A stretch of 64,000 nt of DNA from Candidatus Hecatella orcuttiae (GCA_002011035.2 MTLY02000001.1:471546-535545), one strand, 5' to 3'. Shown: positions 8,260 through 17,089, counted from the first letter of the stretch. The notes: generated by a model from the letters alone, not told the origin. Program-made: numbers and translations.

Positions 8260-8724
8260 ATGTCTCATGAAGTTAAGATATCAAAGATAACCAAAGCAAA
8301 GAGGTCTAAGAGTGTTGAAGATTACTTAGAAGCAATATACAATTCGACAAAAAAGGGCTACGCCAGAAACCTCGAGATCTCCTTCGCCTTAAAAGTCCGA
8401 CCGCCCAGCGTCACTGAAATGCTACAGAAACTACATCGGAACAAGTTAGTTGTCTACGAAAAACGTAAAGGAGTAAAGCTTACACCGAAAGGCGAAAAGC
8501 TGGCGAGGACTATAAAACAAAACCACACAATTCTAAAAGAATTTTTTATCGCTCTAGGTTTAAGCGAGGAAATAGCTGAAGAGAATGCATGCTTAGTTGA
8601 GCATTGTATTAATCCTTCAACGGTAAAACGGTTAAGGAAATTTATGCGATACATCTACAAAATAAATGCAAGAGAGTCAAATGATAGAATGATGCAACTG
8701 CCCAAACTTAAAGAGCATCTTTAG
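8260..8724 (+). CDS. DtxR/MntR-family metal-dependent regulator
   Basis: Residues about 10-75 form a winged helix (SVEDYLEAIYNSTKKGYARN, RPPSVTEMLQKL, KGVKLTPKGEKLA). The following helix carries ENACLVEHCINPSTV, matching the metal-ligand Cys/Glu/His segment of DtxR proteins. The roughly 154-residue length fits the short form lacking the SH3-like domain. I chose ATG 8260 over the upstream TTG 8242, because the TTG lies inside the NifX remnant. It may control metal supply to the NifX/MinD genes. The local sequence is clearly more AT-rich than the ribosomal genes. Confidence 0.8.
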   Translation: MSHEVKISKITKAKRSKSVEDYLEAIYNSTKKGYARNLEISFALKVRPPSVTEMLQKLHRNKLVVYEKRKGVKLTPKGEKLARTIKQNHTILKEFFIALGLSEEIAEENACLVEHCINPSTVKRLRKFMRYIYKINARESNDRMMQLPKLKEHL

Positions 8725-8788
8725 GATTGCTGTTAAAAGAATATAGGGAAACCTTCGTATTAATAACCAATAAGTAAAGGCGGTGCTT

Positions 8789-9115
8789 ATGGCTGGATAT
8801 CAATGGCGTTGGAGAGGGGGACGAGGACCCGGACGCCCCATGAAGCCGAGAACTATAGGAAAGCAGCCGATCATAACACGGTTTGTTCCCGTAATTCCGC
8901 CGGAAAAAGTTGATTCACACGGAAAAGAACCTATCGTTATGTCTCAAGATGAATTTGAAGCTCTTAGGCTTATTGACTATTTAGGCTTATTACAAGAGGA
9001 GGCGTCTAAACAGATGGGAATATCTAGGGGTACGGTATGGCGTTGCTTGGACAGTGCTAGAAGAAAGGTTGCGGCAATGCTTGCTGAGGGACGCGAACTC
9101 ACTATTGCCACTTGA
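8789..9115 (+). CDS. DUF134 (COG1342) helix-turn-helix protein
   Basis: The 108-residue protein begins MAGYQWRWRGGRGPGRPMKP, continues with TRFVPVIPPE, and ends in a sigma-70-region-4-like helix-turn-helix (MSQDEFEALRLIDYLGLLQ, GISRGTVWRCLDSARRKVA). ATG 8789 is preceded by TAAAGGCGG, so I prefer it to the GTG at 8783. DUF134 proteins commonly accompany NifX-like proteins in anaerobes and are probably their DNA-binding regulators. A second copy lies at 17617-17943 on the other strand. Confidence 0.85.
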   Translation: MAGYQWRWRGGRGPGRPMKPRTIGKQPIITRFVPVIPPEKVDSHGKEPIVMSQDEFEALRLIDYLGLLQEEASKQMGISRGTVWRCLDSARRKVAAMLAEGRELTIAT

Positions 9116-9170
9116 GCATTAATACGAATCGATAAAATCCCCTTAGTATGAAAAAAGCACGTCAATAATA

Positions 9171-9272
9171 AAGCAGGCTGTTACCTTAAAAAATGCTCTT
9201 GAGTTCCAGAGCAACGTTGCACCTGCAGAGGACAAGAACCTAGAGGGCCACGAAGTCATGCCTGAACCATAA
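9171..9272 (+). pseudogene. possible NifX C-terminal fragment
   Basis: An open stretch reads KQAVTLKNALEFQSNVAPAE and ends EGHEVMPEP before TAA. The pattern of a short helix followed by a PAE/EGH tail resembles the end of NifX-like proteins. There is no start or upstream half. The match is weak. Confidence 0.25.
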
Positions 9273-9313
9273 ATTGGATAAACTTTATTTTTTATAGGAT
9301 AAACTGGGAAAGG

Positions 9314-9967
9314 TTGATGATAAGACATATCCTGCTCGAGTTAAAATATCATTCACCTTTTACCTTTATAGGAACTGTTATCGGTATCTCAACTGCCATG
9401 GTTTTCTCATTCCTTTTACCAACATCTTTAAGCTTATCGGAGGCTATTTTTCACGTTTTTCATCCACTTCATATATTATTGAGTGCAACCGCAACTGCGT
9501 CTGTTTTTTGGAGGCATAAAAAACAAGTTTCTGAGGCGTTTTTAATTGGTATGTTTGGGTCTCTAGGCATTTGCAGTATTTCTGACATAATTTTTCCGTA
9601 TTTGGGTTTATTATCTATTGAAGAAGTGGAATTTCATGTCTGTATTTTAACTCATCCGCAAATAGTTTTTCCAGCAGCTTTTATTGGAGTTGTTTTTGGG
9701 ATCTTATTCACCGAACTCACAAGAAAATCGAGCTTATTCTCACATAGCTCCCATGTTCTTGTTTCGGCTTTAGCATCAACATTTTACATGGTCGGTTATG
9801 GAGAATTACCTTTAATTCAAATACTGCCAATAGGTTTTGCAATAATATTTGTTTCAGTTTTAATTCCATGCTGTACCTCAGACATAGCTTTTCCGATGTT
9901 ATTCATAGGCAGAACTACTGATGAAGTTAAATGTATAGGTAAGATAAAACATCACCAAGAAAAATAG
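9314..9967 (+). CDS. multi-spanning membrane protein of unknown function
   Basis: The 217-residue protein has about six hydrophobic segments (for example FIGTVIGISTAMVFSFLL and IQILPIGFAIIFVSVLI). His-rich loops (HVFHPLHILL, FHVCILTHPQIVFP) and a conspicuous IPCCTSDIAFP near the C-terminus suggest metal contact. I do not recognise the family with confidence; a metal or gas permease would fit the neighbouring DtxR and DUF134 genes. The gene is markedly AT-rich relative to the flanks, compatible with recent acquisition. Confidence 0.65.
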   Translation: MMIRHILLELKYHSPFTFIGTVIGISTAMVFSFLLPTSLSLSEAIFHVFHPLHILLSATATASVFWRHKKQVSEAFLIGMFGSLGICSISDIIFPYLGLLSIEEVEFHVCILTHPQIVFPAAFIGVVFGILFTELTRKSSLFSHSSHVLVSALASTFYMVGYGELPLIQILPIGFAIIFVSVLIPCCTSDIAFPMLFIGRTTDEVKCIGKIKHHQEK

Positions 9968-10158
9968 TAGTTTTAATTAATTCACAACAGCTTTTATACC
10001 CATTAAGGTGCCTATGAAGTTAAAAATCCATGTTAGAGCTTTACCTGTTCATTGTAGCAGGTTGTCGTCATAACTTAAGCTTTTAATGAGAGTAAGATTT
10101 ATATTTTGTGCATTTGCAATTTTTTAATGTCCGAAAACCTCTTGAGGGGGTGGTTGTC

Positions 10159-10422
10159 TTGCCTTACGGTATGGGTCTATGGGGTTGGTTTATAATGCCG
10201 TACCCTTACTGGGGTTGGAGTAGGTGTAGGTGGTTCCCTTGGCTTCCCCGATGGTGGTGGACAGGAATCTATGGGTCCATAACTCCCTTTACAGCTTGGT
10301 ATGGGCAACCATGGCTTTCAAGGGAAGAGGAAGTGAGATTTCTGGAAGAACAGAAGAAGCTCTTGGAAGAGCAGCTAAACTGGTTAAGAAAAAGAGTGGA
10401 AGAACTAAAAACACAGAAATAG
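10159..10422 (+). CDS. small aromatic/coiled-coil protein (DUF5320-like)
   Basis: From TTG 10159 (GAGGGGG at 10144-10150) the product is about 87 residues. A Trp/Tyr/Pro/Gly-rich head (YGMGLWGWFIMPYPYWGW, then RWFPWLPRWWWTG) is followed by a charged coiled coil (SREEEVRFLEEQKKLLEEQL). A longer form from ATG 10108 is possible but lacks a ribosome-binding site. It opens an apparent operon with NifX (24 bp downstream) and the two MinD/ferredoxin ATPases. The TGTGCA-type motif at 10107-10112 lies upstream. Confidence 0.65.
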   Translation: MPYGMGLWGWFIMPYPYWGWSRCRWFPWLPRWWWTGIYGSITPFTAWYGQPWLSREEEVRFLEEQKKLLEEQLNWLRKRVEELKTQK

Positions 10423-10446
10423 GCACATGTATAGAGGAGGAAAAAA

Positions 10447-10812
10447 ATGAAAGTAGCCATCCCAACAAAGGGAAATAGAGGTATGGATGAATATGTAAGT
10501 GAACACTTTGGAAGGGCACCAACCTTCACCATCGTGGACTTGACTGCAAATGAAGTAAAAATAATTCCAAACACAAGTGAACATATGGGTGGTTCTGGCT
10601 ATCCACCTGAAATAATGGCAAGTGAAGGTGTAGATGCAATGCTTTGCTCTAGTCTAGGGCCGAGAGCCATACAAATGTTTGAGCAATATGGTATTGAGGT
10701 TTATGTTGGTGCATACGGAACAGTGCGAAACGCCATTCAAGCATGGCAAGCTGGAAAGCTTCAAGTAGCTACTGATGAAAATGCATGTAGAATGCATCGA
10801 CACCATGAATGA
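10447..10812 (+). CDS. NifX/NifB-like (COG1433) protein
   Basis: The 121-residue single-domain protein contains MKVAIPTKGNRGMDEYVSEH, FGRAPTFTIVDL, GVDAMLCSSLGPRAIQMF and GAYGTVRNAIQAW, the full NifX-like pattern, and ends in a His-rich tail (CRMHRHHE). GAGGAGG at 10434-10440 gives it a strong ribosome-binding site. Six bases separate it from the MinD/ferredoxin gene, so they are almost certainly cotranscribed. A role as a metal or Fe-S cluster carrier working with those ATPases is an inference from context. Confidence 0.9.
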   Translation: MKVAIPTKGNRGMDEYVSEHFGRAPTFTIVDLTANEVKIIPNTSEHMGGSGYPPEIMASEGVDAMLCSSLGPRAIQMFEQYGIEVYVGAYGTVRNAIQAWQAGKLQVATDENACRMHRHHE

Positions 10813-10818
10813 TCTATC

Positions 10819-11658
10819 ATGAATATAGCGGTGGCAAGTGGTAAAGGAGGAACAGGAAAAACCACTGTAGCCGTAAACCTAGCACTTTCACTTGAAAATG
10901 TTCAGCTTTTAGATTGCGACGTAGAGGAGCCTAACGTTCACATTTTCTTAAACCCGCAAGTTAACGGCGTCAGAAATGTTTACATACCAGTGCCTAAAGT
11001 TGACGAGAAGCTTTGTGATTATTGTGGAAAATGTTCTGAATTTTGCGAATTCCACGCAATTGCCGTGATTGCAAAGAAGATACTGGTTTTCCCGAAATTA
11101 TGTCATGGCTGCGGTGGATGCTTTCTTGTCTGCCCTAAGGGTACTATAAGTGAGAAGAAGAGAAAGATAGGCGTAGTTAAGAAAGGAACTGCTGCCAAAA
11201 ACATAGAGATAGTATATGGAGAGTTGAATGTAGGAGAACCGATGTCCAAGCCGGTGATAAGAGAAGTTAGGAGAGAAAAAGATCCCGGCAAGATAACGAT
11301 AATTGATGCCCCACCCGGAACCGCTTGCCCTGTGATAGCTTCGGTGTATGGCAGTGACTACTGTATTCTTGTCACAGACCCTACACCCTTCGGTTTACAT
11401 GACTTAAAATTGATGGTTGATGTTTTAAGGAAAATTTCCATTCCTTTAGGGATTGTTGTAAACCGCTCTGGGATCGGCGATGAAAAACTTTACGAATACT
11501 GTGAAAAGGAAAAGATTCCGATCCTACTGGAAATACCGTTCAAAAGAAGAATAGCGGAACTATACTCCCGTGGTATACCCTTCATAACAGAAATGCCTGA
11601 GTGGAAAAGTAGATTTCTAGCACTCTTCGAAAATATTAGGATGTATGAAGGCAGATGA
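10819..11658 (+). CDS. MinD-superfamily ATPase with inserted ferredoxin domain (COG1149)
   Basis: The 279-residue protein carries the deviant Walker A GKGGTGKTT (residues 9-17) and the switch motif DAPPGTACPV. Between the two halves it has a 2[4Fe-4S] ferredoxin insert, CDYCGKCSEFCEF and CHGCGGCFLVCPKG. Such proteins are soluble cytoplasmic ATPases thought to move electrons or clusters in metallocofactor assembly. Its stop overlaps the start of the paralogue downstream as ATGA, so the two probably form a heteromeric pair. Confidence 0.9.
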   Translation: MNIAVASGKGGTGKTTVAVNLALSLENVQLLDCDVEEPNVHIFLNPQVNGVRNVYIPVPKVDEKLCDYCGKCSEFCEFHAIAVIAKKILVFPKLCHGCGGCFLVCPKGTISEKKRKIGVVKKGTAAKNIEIVYGELNVGEPMSKPVIREVRREKDPGKITIIDAPPGTACPVIASVYGSDYCILVTDPTPFGLHDLKLMVDVLRKISIPLGIVVNRSGIGDEKLYEYCEKEKIPILLEIPFKRRIAELYSRGIPFITEMPEWKSRFLALFENIRMYEGR

Positions 11659-12524
11659 AGCAGATAGCCATAATCAGCGGGAAGGGAGGAACAGGAAAAA
11701 CAACACTTACCGCTTCCTTTGCGGCTCTGGCAAAAAACGTTGTAGTGGCCGACTGCGATGTAGACGCAGCTGACCTTCATCTACTTCTAGAACCGAGGGC
11801 GGTGGCTAAGCATGAATTCAGGGGATCTAGGATTCCTATAATCGACGAGTTGGCATGTACGAAATGCGGAAAATGCGAAGAAGCTTGCAGATTTAACGCA
11901 ATAAAAGAGTTTACAGTCAACCTTAACCTTTGTGAAGGATGCGGTGTCTGTGCCTATATTTGTCCAACAAGCGCGATAAGTCTTAAGGAGAAAGTATCTG
12001 GGCAAGCGTTTATTTCCAAAACTAGATTTGGCCCTATGGCTCATGCAAGGTTAGGTATTGCGGAAGAAAACTCAGGTAAACTGGTCACACATGTAAGAAA
12101 TAATGCCAAACAAATAGCTGAAAATGAGAGTAGAAGCTTAATACTGATAGACGGCCCCCCTGGTATCGGGTGCCCAGTAATAGCATCGCTTACTGGGGTT
12201 AACTTGGTTGTGGTGGTTACCGAGCCTACTGTGTCTGGGCTGCATGACCTAGAGAGAATCTTAGGCGTAGCTGAGCATTTTAGGGTGTTTTCTCTTGTTT
12301 GCATAAACATGTACAACATCAATAAAGAAAATACAGAGAAAATAATTGAAATGTGTAAGCGAAAAGGAATAGATGTTGTGGGAAAGATACCTTTCGACCC
12401 TATGGTAACAGAAGCAATGGTTGCAGGAAAAACTGTGATCGAATATTCCCCAAACAGCGAAATCTCAAAAAAAATAGAGGAAATATGGAACAAGGTTCTA
12501 GATACTCTGAACCAATCAGCCTAA
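11655..12524 (+). CDS. MinD-superfamily ATPase with inserted ferredoxin domain, paralogue
   Basis: The 289-residue protein has the same architecture as its upstream neighbour: SGKGGTGKTTLTASFAAL, the ferredoxin insert CTKCGKCEEACRF and CEGCGVCAYICPTS, and DGPPGIGCPV. The two copies differ enough to be an old duplication with specialised subunits. The gene is translationally coupled to the first copy through the 4-bp ATGA overlap and is followed 17 bp later by a radical SAM gene. Confidence 0.9.
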   Translation: MKQIAIISGKGGTGKTTLTASFAALAKNVVVADCDVDAADLHLLLEPRAVAKHEFRGSRIPIIDELACTKCGKCEEACRFNAIKEFTVNLNLCEGCGVCAYICPTSAISLKEKVSGQAFISKTRFGPMAHARLGIAEENSGKLVTHVRNNAKQIAENESRSLILIDGPPGIGCPVIASLTGVNLVVVVTEPTVSGLHDLERILGVAEHFRVFSLVCINMYNINKENTEKIIEMCKRKGIDVVGKIPFDPMVTEAMVAGKTVIEYSPNSEISKKIEEIWNKVLDTLNQSA

Positions 12525-12541
12525 AGGAAGCTGAAAAGTAA

Positions 12542-13531
12542 ATGCCATCTCCTTCAACGGTATACGGTCCTGTTCCTTCATGGCGTTTGGGACTATCGCT
12601 AGGAATAGACCCGTTAATGCCGCCGAAAACCTGCACCTTTGACTGTATCTACTGTCAGTTGGGTAGAACCGCAAAAAAAGTTTCAAAACCTGAAGAGTTA
12701 AAGACAACCGTCACAGTGGAAAAGATTATGGAAGATTTGGAGAAGACTTTAGAAAGTACCCCTCTAGAGAGCATCGACCATGTGACCTTCTCTGGATCTG
12801 GTGAGCCTACGTTAAACTTACAGCTTGGTGAAATGATTGATCATGTTAAAAATATCGTAGGCTCCAGTAAACCTGTAGTTGTTTTAACCAACGCTTCCCT
12901 AGTCTGCCGTAAAGATGTGAGAGCAAATTTAGCTGAGGCAGACCTGGTTATAGCAAAGTTGGATGCGCCCACTCAACACTTATTCGAATCTATCAACCGC
13001 CCAGCCGAGAATTTGAAGTTGACATCCGTCGTTAAGGGGTTAAGGGCGTTAAGGCGGGAAACCTTTGGAAGACTGGCATTGCAAATGATGTTCCTGAAAT
13101 CAGCCACAGACAAGAATACCAACCATCAATATGCCACGGTTAAACGCCTAGCAGAAATCGCCAGCAGCATAGACCCGGATGAAGTTCAAATAAATACACC
13201 GACAAGACCGCCGTCTCGAGAGGATGTAACACCCCTTCATTTATCAGAGATTAAAGAAATATCAAGGATTATGACGGAAGTATTACCGAGGGTTAGGATA
13301 CTCGCCAAAGGCAACCATGGCCAAATGAAGGAAAGGAAAAAGAAGGATTCAGTTTTAGAAACGGAGATATTAGGTCTTTTAAAACGGAGGCCCTGCCGGC
13401 TAGTCGACCTAGCAGAAGCGTTCGGTGTAAATGAAGGAAACGTGAAGTTTTACATAAATAAACTAGTGGCTTCGGGAGGAGTTACCTCGGTAAGGCTTCA
13501 TGGGGAAATCTATTATGAAACAGTAAGGTGA
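12542..13531 (+). CDS. radical SAM protein with C-terminal winged helix (COG0731-like)
   Basis: The 329-residue protein has the cluster motif CTFDCIYCQ, the glycine strand FSGSGEPTLN, and the N-terminal YGPVPSWRLGLSLGID typical of COG0731-like proteins. Residues about 270-329 form an added winged helix (LGLLKRRPCRLVDLAEAFGV). It sits in the NifX/MinD operon with short spacing on both sides. A role in cofactor assembly or regulation is inferred from that context; the wyosine enzyme Taw1 is a related but differently sized protein. Confidence 0.8.
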   Translation: MPSPSTVYGPVPSWRLGLSLGIDPLMPPKTCTFDCIYCQLGRTAKKVSKPEELKTTVTVEKIMEDLEKTLESTPLESIDHVTFSGSGEPTLNLQLGEMIDHVKNIVGSSKPVVVLTNASLVCRKDVRANLAEADLVIAKLDAPTQHLFESINRPAENLKLTSVVKGLRALRRETFGRLALQMMFLKSATDKNTNHQYATVKRLAEIASSIDPDEVQINTPTRPPSREDVTPLHLSEIKEISRIMTEVLPRVRILAKGNHGQMKERKKKDSVLETEILGLLKRRPCRLVDLAEAFGVNEGNVKFYINKLVASGGVTSVRLHGEIYYETVR

Positions 13532-13564
13532 GAGCAGACGGTTAAAGAGTTACGTTTAACGGTA

Positions 13565-14398
13565 GTGGTAGAAGATTCAACTAGCTTAGAAAACCCGCAA
13601 CTTTTAGCTAAGCATGGACTATGCATCTTTGTGGAAGTAAAAATAGATGAGTTGCAGGAAGTTGCGATAATGATGGATACTGGTCCTTCCCCGGAGGTTA
13701 TATCCCATAATATCAACATACTAAATCTTGACGTAAATAAAATAGATGCCATAGTCCTCAGCCACGGGCATTACGATCATGTCGGCGGCCTCCAAGAGCT
13801 CTTAAAGCGAATAAGCAAGCAAATTCCGGTGGTAGCGCACCCAAAAATCTTCAATCCAAAATTCTCTTACAAACCTTCTCTGCGGTATATTGGAGCATCG
13901 TTTAAGCAATCCAACGTTGAAACAGCCGCAGCGTTACTTTTCGCCTCCAACCCTGTTACCATCGCCAAGGGAGTTATGACGACGGGGGAGATAGAACGTA
14001 AAGTAAAATTTGAAAAGGTTGATGAGTTTCTGACGGTGGAGGAGGGAATGTTCAAGCAGGACATCTTTCAAGACGACCAAGCACTTGTCGTCAGTTTAGA
14101 CGGTAAGGGTCTTGTAGTCATTTCAGGTTGTGCTCACTCAGGTTTAATCAATACTATTAAACATGCACAAAAGATAACAGGTGTAAGCAATGTCTACGCT
14201 GTGCTCGGCGGCTTCCACTTGCTTAAAGCTAATGAGGATAGAATCGAAGCAACGATAGATGAACTGCTTAAATTAAACTTGAAAATGGTGAGGCCTTGCC
14301 ATTGCACTGGTCATAGAGCGGTTAACCGCTTGACTGGTGCCTTCGGGGAACGTTGTGTTCCCATAAAAACCGGAGATGTTGTAAAAATACAAAGTTGA
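13565..14398 (+). CDS. metallo-beta-lactamase-fold hydrolase (COG1237)
   Basis: The protein has the zinc motif HGHYDHVGGL, GCAHSGLINT and the GGFHLL strand of COG1237 proteins. This family includes enzymes annotated as dihydropterin-linked ribofuranosylaminobenzene phosphate synthases. GTG 13565 is the first accepted start. The frame, however, is open back to the upstream TGA and reads VKELRLTVVVEDS, which looks like the family's first strand, so the true start may be the GTT at 13541 or another non-standard codon. It lies in the middle of the NifX/MinD operon. Confidence 0.8.
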   Translation: MVEDSTSLENPQLLAKHGLCIFVEVKIDELQEVAIMMDTGPSPEVISHNINILNLDVNKIDAIVLSHGHYDHVGGLQELLKRISKQIPVVAHPKIFNPKFSYKPSLRYIGASFKQSNVETAAALLFASNPVTIAKGVMTTGEIERKVKFEKVDEFLTVEEGMFKQDIFQDDQALVVSLDGKGLVVISGCAHSGLINTIKHAQKITGVSNVYAVLGGFHLLKANEDRIEATIDELLKLNLKMVRPCHCTGHRAVNRLTGAFGERCVPIKTGDVVKIQS

Positions 14399-14411
14399 AG
14401 AGGGATATAAA

Positions 14412-15197
14412 ATGTCAAGGAGAATCGTAAGCGAAGTCCTAGATATTTTAGAGAGGGAGATATCTCGTATAGGAGAGGTTAAGGTTGAGAAAGTCTGCCT
14501 AGGGCTGGGTTATACGGGGGTCAAGTTGACCACAGGCCACGCCGGTGTCTGCCATAGTCTTCAAGCTGAAATGGCGATTCAATGCTGCCAAGTGGTGAGG
14601 CGGGCGGGAAGCTTAGCCGGTAGCCCTGCCCTTGACTTGGCGCATCTCAGCGAATCATGGGATCTGGGTGAAAAAGTGGTAGGTGTGGCTGCCTTAAACG
14701 CCCTATCCCAGATAGTGTTCGAGGAAAAGCCTCAAAGGTACCGCTTTGAAGAAAGAAACCTCATAGATGAAATTGAAATAAGAGAAGGCGACACCGTCGC
14801 CATGGTGGGGAACATAAAGCCCTTCATCCCCGCCATCAAGTCTAAGACCCGCAGCCTCTACATCCTAGAAAGAAACCCCATGCGGGAGGAAAACGTCTTC
14901 CCTGACTTGGCGGGTGAGGAGATTATTCCTAAAGCCTCAGTGGTTATAATTACCGGAAGCGCTATCGCTAACGGCACCATAGACCGCCTTCTAGAACTAT
15001 CCCGAAAAGCTAGGGAGATCGCCATCTCAGGGCCTTCCGCCAGCCTTATCCCCGACCCCCTGTTCTGTCGAGGAGTTAAACTTATAGGGGGAATCCGGGT
15101 AACCGACCCGGAGAAACTGTTTCAGATAATTGCTGAAGGGGGAGGAACGCCTCAGATAAAGCCGGCGGTCAGATTCACCATCATCAAGCCGGGGTGA
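14412..15197 (+). CDS. DUF364/DUF4213 (COG2014) putative metal-chelation protein
   Basis: The 261-residue protein contains the N-terminal DUF4213 region (VCLGLGYTGVKLTTGHAGVC) and the C-terminal DUF364 Rossmann-like part (VAMVGNIKPFIPAIKSK, VVIITGSAIANGTIDRLL, AISGPSASLIPDPLF). The family is described as putative heavy-metal chelating but has no proven reaction. It is followed by a ModA-like lipoprotein, and a diverged second copy lies just beyond it on the opposite strand. The trio may handle molybdate or tungstate. Confidence 0.85.
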   Translation: MSRRIVSEVLDILEREISRIGEVKVEKVCLGLGYTGVKLTTGHAGVCHSLQAEMAIQCCQVVRRAGSLAGSPALDLAHLSESWDLGEKVVGVAALNALSQIVFEEKPQRYRFEERNLIDEIEIREGDTVAMVGNIKPFIPAIKSKTRSLYILERNPMREENVFPDLAGEEIIPKASVVIITGSAIANGTIDRLLELSRKAREIAISGPSASLIPDPLFCRGVKLIGGIRVTDPEKLFQIIAEGGGTPQIKPAVRFTIIKPG

Positions 15198-15267
15198 TTC
15201 TGGGTCTATTATAAACAATTTAGTTTACTAATAGTCTTTATTAACTACTTATGTTAACCTGTTTTTT

Positions 15268-16161
15268 ATGAAAGCCGCCGCCATCCTTCTGGCAGTAATA
15301 GTCGGAGTAGCTTCAGGCTTCTCAGGATTCCTCGCCGGATGCTACACTGCTTCAGAGCCTAGGAAGGTCATAACACCCTTTTGGGGCGCAGCGACTAGGC
15401 TTCCCGGAGCCGAAATAATAACCGTGTACGAGGAAGCCACCGATGTGGAAGTGGAAGCAACTTGGGGCGGGGCAGGTCAACTGCTTTCTGCGATGGTGAT
15501 AAGCAAATCCGGAGACCTTTACCTAGGCGTCGGCACACCCTACGACATGGAGATGGCGATAGAGAAGGGCGCCGTCGACCCTGCCACTGTACGGATACTT
15601 GCCTATCTGGTTCCGGTCATACTGGTCCCTGAAGGAAATCCTAAAAACATAACATGCCTTGAAAACCTAGTTAAGCCAGATATCAAGCTCAGCCTCACAA
15701 ATCCGGATTACGGTGTAGGCTTGTTTGTAAAGAAACTGCTTGAGTACAACGGCCTATGGGAGGAAGTTGACGGCAGGTTTGTGGAAGCGGAAAGCGGGGA
15801 GAAAGCTGTATCCTACGTGATCTTAGGAAACGTGGACGCCACCGTAAGCTGGCATGTTTTCTACTACTGGAACCCTGACAAGGTAGACATCGTATGGATC
15901 AGCCCTGAGAAAATTCCGGAGGTATCATTCATACCCGCCGCTGTGTCGGTTTACACCGAAGACAGGAAGGCAAGCGAGGTATTCCTAGATTTTGTATCCA
16001 CATCCGAAACCGCCAAAAAGATATTCGACAAATACGGATATGTAGCCACGTTGAAGCAGGCGACAAAGTATACCCCCTATTCTGAGAATACGTGGCAACG
16101 GTGGATGGAGAAGGCTGAGCGTGTTAAAGTATCACTTTTCCAGAACCTAGGCGAACGGTAA
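15268..16161 (+). CDS. ModA/WtpA-like periplasmic-binding lipoprotein
   Basis: The 297-residue secreted protein has an N-terminal hydrophobic segment ending in the lipobox FLAGC at about residue 25. It has the type-2 periplasmic-binding fold of molybdate/tungstate receptors (WGGAGQLLSAMVISKSGDLY, VPVILVPEGNPKNI, NVDATVSWHVFYYWNPDKV). No permease or ATPase is adjacent, so it is an orphan receptor here. Substrate assignment to Mo or W fits the downstream tungsten AOR and molybdenum hydroxylase genes but is not proven. Confidence 0.75.
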   Translation: MKAAAILLAVIVGVASGFSGFLAGCYTASEPRKVITPFWGAATRLPGAEIITVYEEATDVEVEATWGGAGQLLSAMVISKSGDLYLGVGTPYDMEMAIEKGAVDPATVRILAYLVPVILVPEGNPKNITCLENLVKPDIKLSLTNPDYGVGLFVKKLLEYNGLWEEVDGRFVEAESGEKAVSYVILGNVDATVSWHVFYYWNPDKVDIVWISPEKIPEVSFIPAAVSVYTEDRKASEVFLDFVSTSETAKKIFDKYGYVATLKQATKYTPYSENTWQRWMEKAERVKVSLFQNLGER

Positions 16162-16175
16162 GTTTCTGATGAAAC

Positions 16176-16910
16176 TCAGAGTTTATTTCTGCCGAAGGGG
16201 CAGAATACTTCTAAGCCTAAAAGTTTAGCAGCGCCCTTCACCGTAACACCGTACAAGACATATCTTTTGCAGTACCTGTTGCACTGCCTGAGAATCTCAG
16301 GCAGCGTGCCGTTGACGATTGCGCTGCCGGTTATACATGTGACATCTGCTTTCTTTATGACATTCTCACTCATGGAGCTGTCGAGAATCTCAACCCCCCA
16401 CTTAACCTTTCCAACGTTTTCAGGGTTAAGGTCAGTTACGTAGACGATGTCGAAGGCGTTGGAGGTAGCCTTAACGTGGCCCGGCTGGTAGCCGATGTGG
16501 GCCACCGTCTTTACCTTTCCAAAGCTTTGCCGGATCTTTTTGACTAGCAGAAGCCCGCATCGTTCCGCATCGTGACTTCTGCAGTGAACTGTGCAGTCGA
16601 TTTCCCCTAAGCTGTGCATTAGGGCGTTAAGCACCGAAAAGAATATCGACCTATCCCCCGAGTCGCCTAACGCTAGATCGGCTACGTCGACGAGTTTCCC
16701 GTGGAAAGTCTTAGGCTTGTCCGTGAAGGCTTGGCCGCAGAAACCGTTGAGCTGGCAGTGGACGATAACTTCTTTTCCCTTCATAAGCGCGTATTCCTTG
16801 GATGGTAGTTTAACGAAGTCACTGCCAAGTGCAACGCACTCTACAGGTTTATCCATCATGCCTATGGAGGCTAGAAGCTTGAGGAAATCTCTCCTGAGTT
16901 GCTCATACAT
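16176..16910 (-). CDS. DUF364-family paralogue
   Basis: The 244-residue protein shares the DUF364 half with the 14412 gene (IGYQPGHVKA, VTCITGSAIVNGTLPEIL). It is Cys-rich, with VHCQLNGFCGQAF and DCTVHCRSHDAERCG, where the other copy is not, which suggests metal binding. It is convergent with the ModA-like gene. A TATA-like stretch lies near 16968-16980 on its upstream side. Confidence 0.75.
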   Translation of the reverse strand: MYEQLRRDFLKLLASIGMMDKPVECVALGSDFVKLPSKEYALMKGKEVIVHCQLNGFCGQAFTDKPKTFHGKLVDVADLALGDSGDRSIFFSVLNALMHSLGEIDCTVHCRSHDAERCGLLLVKKIRQSFGKVKTVAHIGYQPGHVKATSNAFDIVYVTDLNPENVGKVKWGVEILDSSMSENVIKKADVTCITGSAIVNGTLPEILRQCNRYCKRYVLYGVTVKGAAKLLGLEVFCPFGRNKL

Positions 16911-17089
16911 TGCTCTAACCCTGAAAGGGCATTCGCTACAATTTATGCCTATACGGATATCCCTTCTGAAAAATATAAATCCAAATTACCTGCGTTAAGC
17001 GGCAAACCATCCGGTACGCCTTCCTAAAATGTTCGCAACCTTCTCACCTTTGCCGTGCTTCTTGAGGATTGGAACCGAGAATCTAAAAT

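Noticed and set aside
6406..15197. Nitrogenase gene cluster
   Set aside because: NifX-like domains alone are widespread (COG1433); no NifH, D, K, E, N or B catalytic proteins are present.
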